Part shown: positions 5,441 to 6,745 of the stretch, piece after piece
Numbering within the stretch: the stretch's first letter is position 1
Layout of the letters: each line of letters begins with the position of its first letter
From: Pseudomonadota bacterium
Lineage (GTDB): Bacteria > Pseudomonadota > Gammaproteobacteria > Burkholderiales > Burkholderiaceae_D
DNA: 6,745 nucleotides
Direction of reading: 5' to 3'
Assembly (NCBI GenBank): GCA_023422955.1
Contig: JAFAGG010000060.1
Location: 1 to 6,745 of the forward strand
The notes under the pieces: generated by a model
What the model was told of the DNA's origin: nothing
Databases searched by the model: none
What the model saw: the letters and a program-made list of their open reading frames with translations, nothing else
Made by a program: the position numbers and the translations under genes

Positions 5441-6700
5441 ATGGCAATAATAGAAGTGAGAGTTCCTCAATTATCAGAGTCCGTGGCCGAAGCCACGCTG
5501 CTGCAATGGCACAAGAAAGCCGGCGAGGCGGTCAAGCGGGACGAGAATCTGATCGATATCGAAACCGACAAGGTCGTACTGGAACTGCCTGCGCCCGATG
5601 CCGGCGTGATTGCTGAAATCCTCAAGCAAGACGGCGATACCGTGGTGTCGGGCGACCTCATCGCCCGTATCGATACCGAAGGCAAGGCTGCTGCCGCGCC
5701 TGCCGAGAAGGAAGCCCCGGCGCAGGCGGAGGCAGCACAGGCTCCTGCTGCTTCATCGCCTGCGGCGCAAACGGGCGCGGCCGGCGTTGCCATGCCCGCT
5801 GCTGCCAAGATGATGTCGGAAAATCAGCTGTCGGCAAGTGATGTGCAGGGCAGTGGTCGCGGCGGACGCGTTACCAAGGGCGATGTGATCAATACGTTGG
5901 ATAAGAGGCCGGCCGCCGCGCCTGCACAACCTGCAGCGCCCGCTACTGCCGCCAAGCCGGCGCTGCAGGCGGTCAATGTGCCGCTCCCCAATCTCGGCGA
6001 CCGGCCGGAAGATCGTGTGCCTATGAGCCGCCTTCGTGCGCGCATCGCCGAGCGCCTGGTGCAGTCGCAGCAGACCAATGCCATCCTCACCACCTTCAAT
6101 GAGGTGAACATGCAGCCGGTGCTGGACTTGCGCACCAAGTACAAGGACCGCTTTGAGAAAGAGCATGGCGTCAAGCTGGGCTTCACCTCCTTCTTCGTGA
6201 AGGCGGTAGTGGCGGCTCTGAAGAGATATCCGATTCTGAATGCGTCGGTGGATGGCACGGATATCGTCTATCACGGTTATTTCGATATCGGCATTGCTGT
6301 CAGTTCGCCGCGCGGCCTGGTGGTTCCCATCCTGCGCGATGCGGACCAGATGAGCATTGCCGAGATTGAAAAGAAAATCGGCGAGTATGCCGCCAAGGCC
6401 AGGGATGGCAAGCTGACGCTGGAAGACCTAACCGGCGGCACTTTCTCCATCTCCAACGGCGGCGTGTTCGGTTCCATGCTATCCACGCCCATCATCAATC
6501 CGCCGCAATCCGCGATCCTCGGCATCCACGCTACCAAGGAGCGCCCGGTGGTGGAGAACGGACAAATCGTGATTCGTCCCATCAACTTCCTGGCGCTGTC
6601 CTACGATCACCGCATCATCGATGGACGCGAAGCGGTGCTGGGTCTGGTGGCGATGAAAGACGCACTGGAAGACCCGGCGCGCATGCTGCTGGATCTGTAA
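5441..6700 (+). CDS. sucB: 2-oxoglutarate dehydrogenase E2, dihydrolipoyllysine succinyltransferase
   Basis: Core E2 subunit of the 2-oxoglutarate dehydrogenase complex, 419 aa (E. coli about 405). It takes the succinyl group from SucA on a lipoyl arm and passes it to CoA. Domains in order: one lipoyl domain (about 1-77) with lipoyl-lysine K44 in IETDKVVLE; an Ala/Pro-rich flexible linker (about 82-118); the peripheral E1/E3-binding domain (about 117-155, SENQLSASDVQGSGRGGRVTK); a second Ala/Pro linker (about 156-180); and the catalytic domain (about 190-419). Catalytic H390 and D394 are in SYDHRIIDGREAV. TTFNEVNM (217-224) is typical of succinyl- rather than acetyl-transferases, and position after sucA supports that specificity. 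The two long linkers explain the extra length. The stop is followed at once by a hairpin; an E3 gene may come next but is outside the window. Confidence 0.98.
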   Translation: MAIIEVRVPQLSESVAEATLLQWHKKAGEAVKRDENLIDIETDKVVLELPAPDAGVIAEILKQDGDTVVSGDLIARIDTEGKAAAAPAEKEAPAQAEAAQAPAASSPAAQTGAAGVAMPAAAKMMSENQLSASDVQGSGRGGRVTKGDVINTLDKRPAAAPAQPAAPATAAKPALQAVNVPLPNLGDRPEDRVPMSRLRARIAERLVQSQQTNAILTTFNEVNMQPVLDLRTKYKDRFEKEHGVKLGFTSFFVKAVVAALKRYPILNASVDGTDIVYHGYFDIGIAVSSPRGLVVPILRDADQMSIAEIEKKIGEYAAKARDGKLTLEDLTGGTFSISNGGVFGSMLSTPIINPPQSAILGIHATKERPVVENGQIVIRPINFLALSYDHRIIDGREAVLGLVAMKDALEDPARMLLDL

Positions 6701-6705
6701 TGTCG

Positions 6706-6727
6706 GGCCGTGTCGTTCGACACGGCC
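6706..6727. other. Perfect 9-bp hairpin after sucB
   Basis: GGCCGTGTC (6706-6714) pairs fully with GACACGGCC (6719-6727) around GTTC, beginning six bases after the sucB stop. The following bases (TTGCTCACTTCC) are not a U-tract, so it is not a standard intrinsic terminator on either strand. Like the sucA-sucB hairpin it may protect or process the 3' end of a message that continues rightwards. A Rho-linked 3' end is possible too; the window stops 18 bases later. Confidence 0.7.
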
Positions 6728-6745
6728 TTGCTCACTTCCTTAGAG

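Noticed and set aside
5696..5980. Ala/Pro-rich stretches in sucB as possible repeats or recombination scars
   Set aside because: They are the normal interdomain linkers of E2 proteins, coded in frame and on both sides of the subunit-binding domain.
2460..6715. GGCCGTGTCG occurring both in the sucA leader (2460-2469) and in the hairpin after sucB (6706-6715)
   Set aside because: A ten-base match between two places in 6.7 kb is expected many times by chance; the leader copy lacks the complementary arm.

Overview
The window is an ordinary chromosomal stretch of TCA-cycle genes, all on the + strand: the 3' end of sdhB, then sdhE, gltA, sucA and sucB. The products resemble those of betaproteobacteria, and the gene order is one familiar from Burkholderiales. 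Oxalobacteraceae (the Herminiimonas/Janthinobacterium/Collimonas type) is my best guess from recalled sequence resemblance, not from any search. I see no mobile element, phage gene, CRISPR array, tRNA, rRNA or sign of horizontal transfer, and no frameshift or broken gene.

Layout: positions 1-420 hold the C-terminal part of SdhB, cut by the left edge of the window. A 103-base gap with a hairpin and T-run leads to sdhE (524-793), the factor for covalent flavinylation of SdhA. After 61 bases comes gltA (855-2153), a type II citrate synthase. The 371-base gap 2154-2524 holds two tandem intrinsic-terminator hairpins, a pyrimidine-rich heptamer repeat, a possible promoter with an FNR-like site, and a potentially structured sucA leader. 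sucA (2525-5380) and sucB (5441-6700) encode E1 and E2 of 2-oxoglutarate dehydrogenase. A bulged hairpin sits between them and another perfect hairpin follows sucB. The E3 gene is not in the window, though it may lie just to the right.

Function: GltA makes citrate from oxaloacetate and acetyl-CoA. SucA and SucB, with an E3 subunit, convert 2-oxoglutarate to succinyl-CoA. The succinate dehydrogenase containing SdhB, matured by SdhE, oxidises succinate and passes electrons to quinone. The double terminator after gltA suggests two transcription units, sdh...sdhE-gltA and sucA-sucB..., rather than one continuous operon.

The coding part holds no novel system. The more interesting material is non-coding: the sucA leader, where the Burkholderiales 'sucA' RNA motif is expected on family grounds, and the intergenic hairpins. 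One coding point is an altered residue set at the predicted NADH-inhibition site of GltA.
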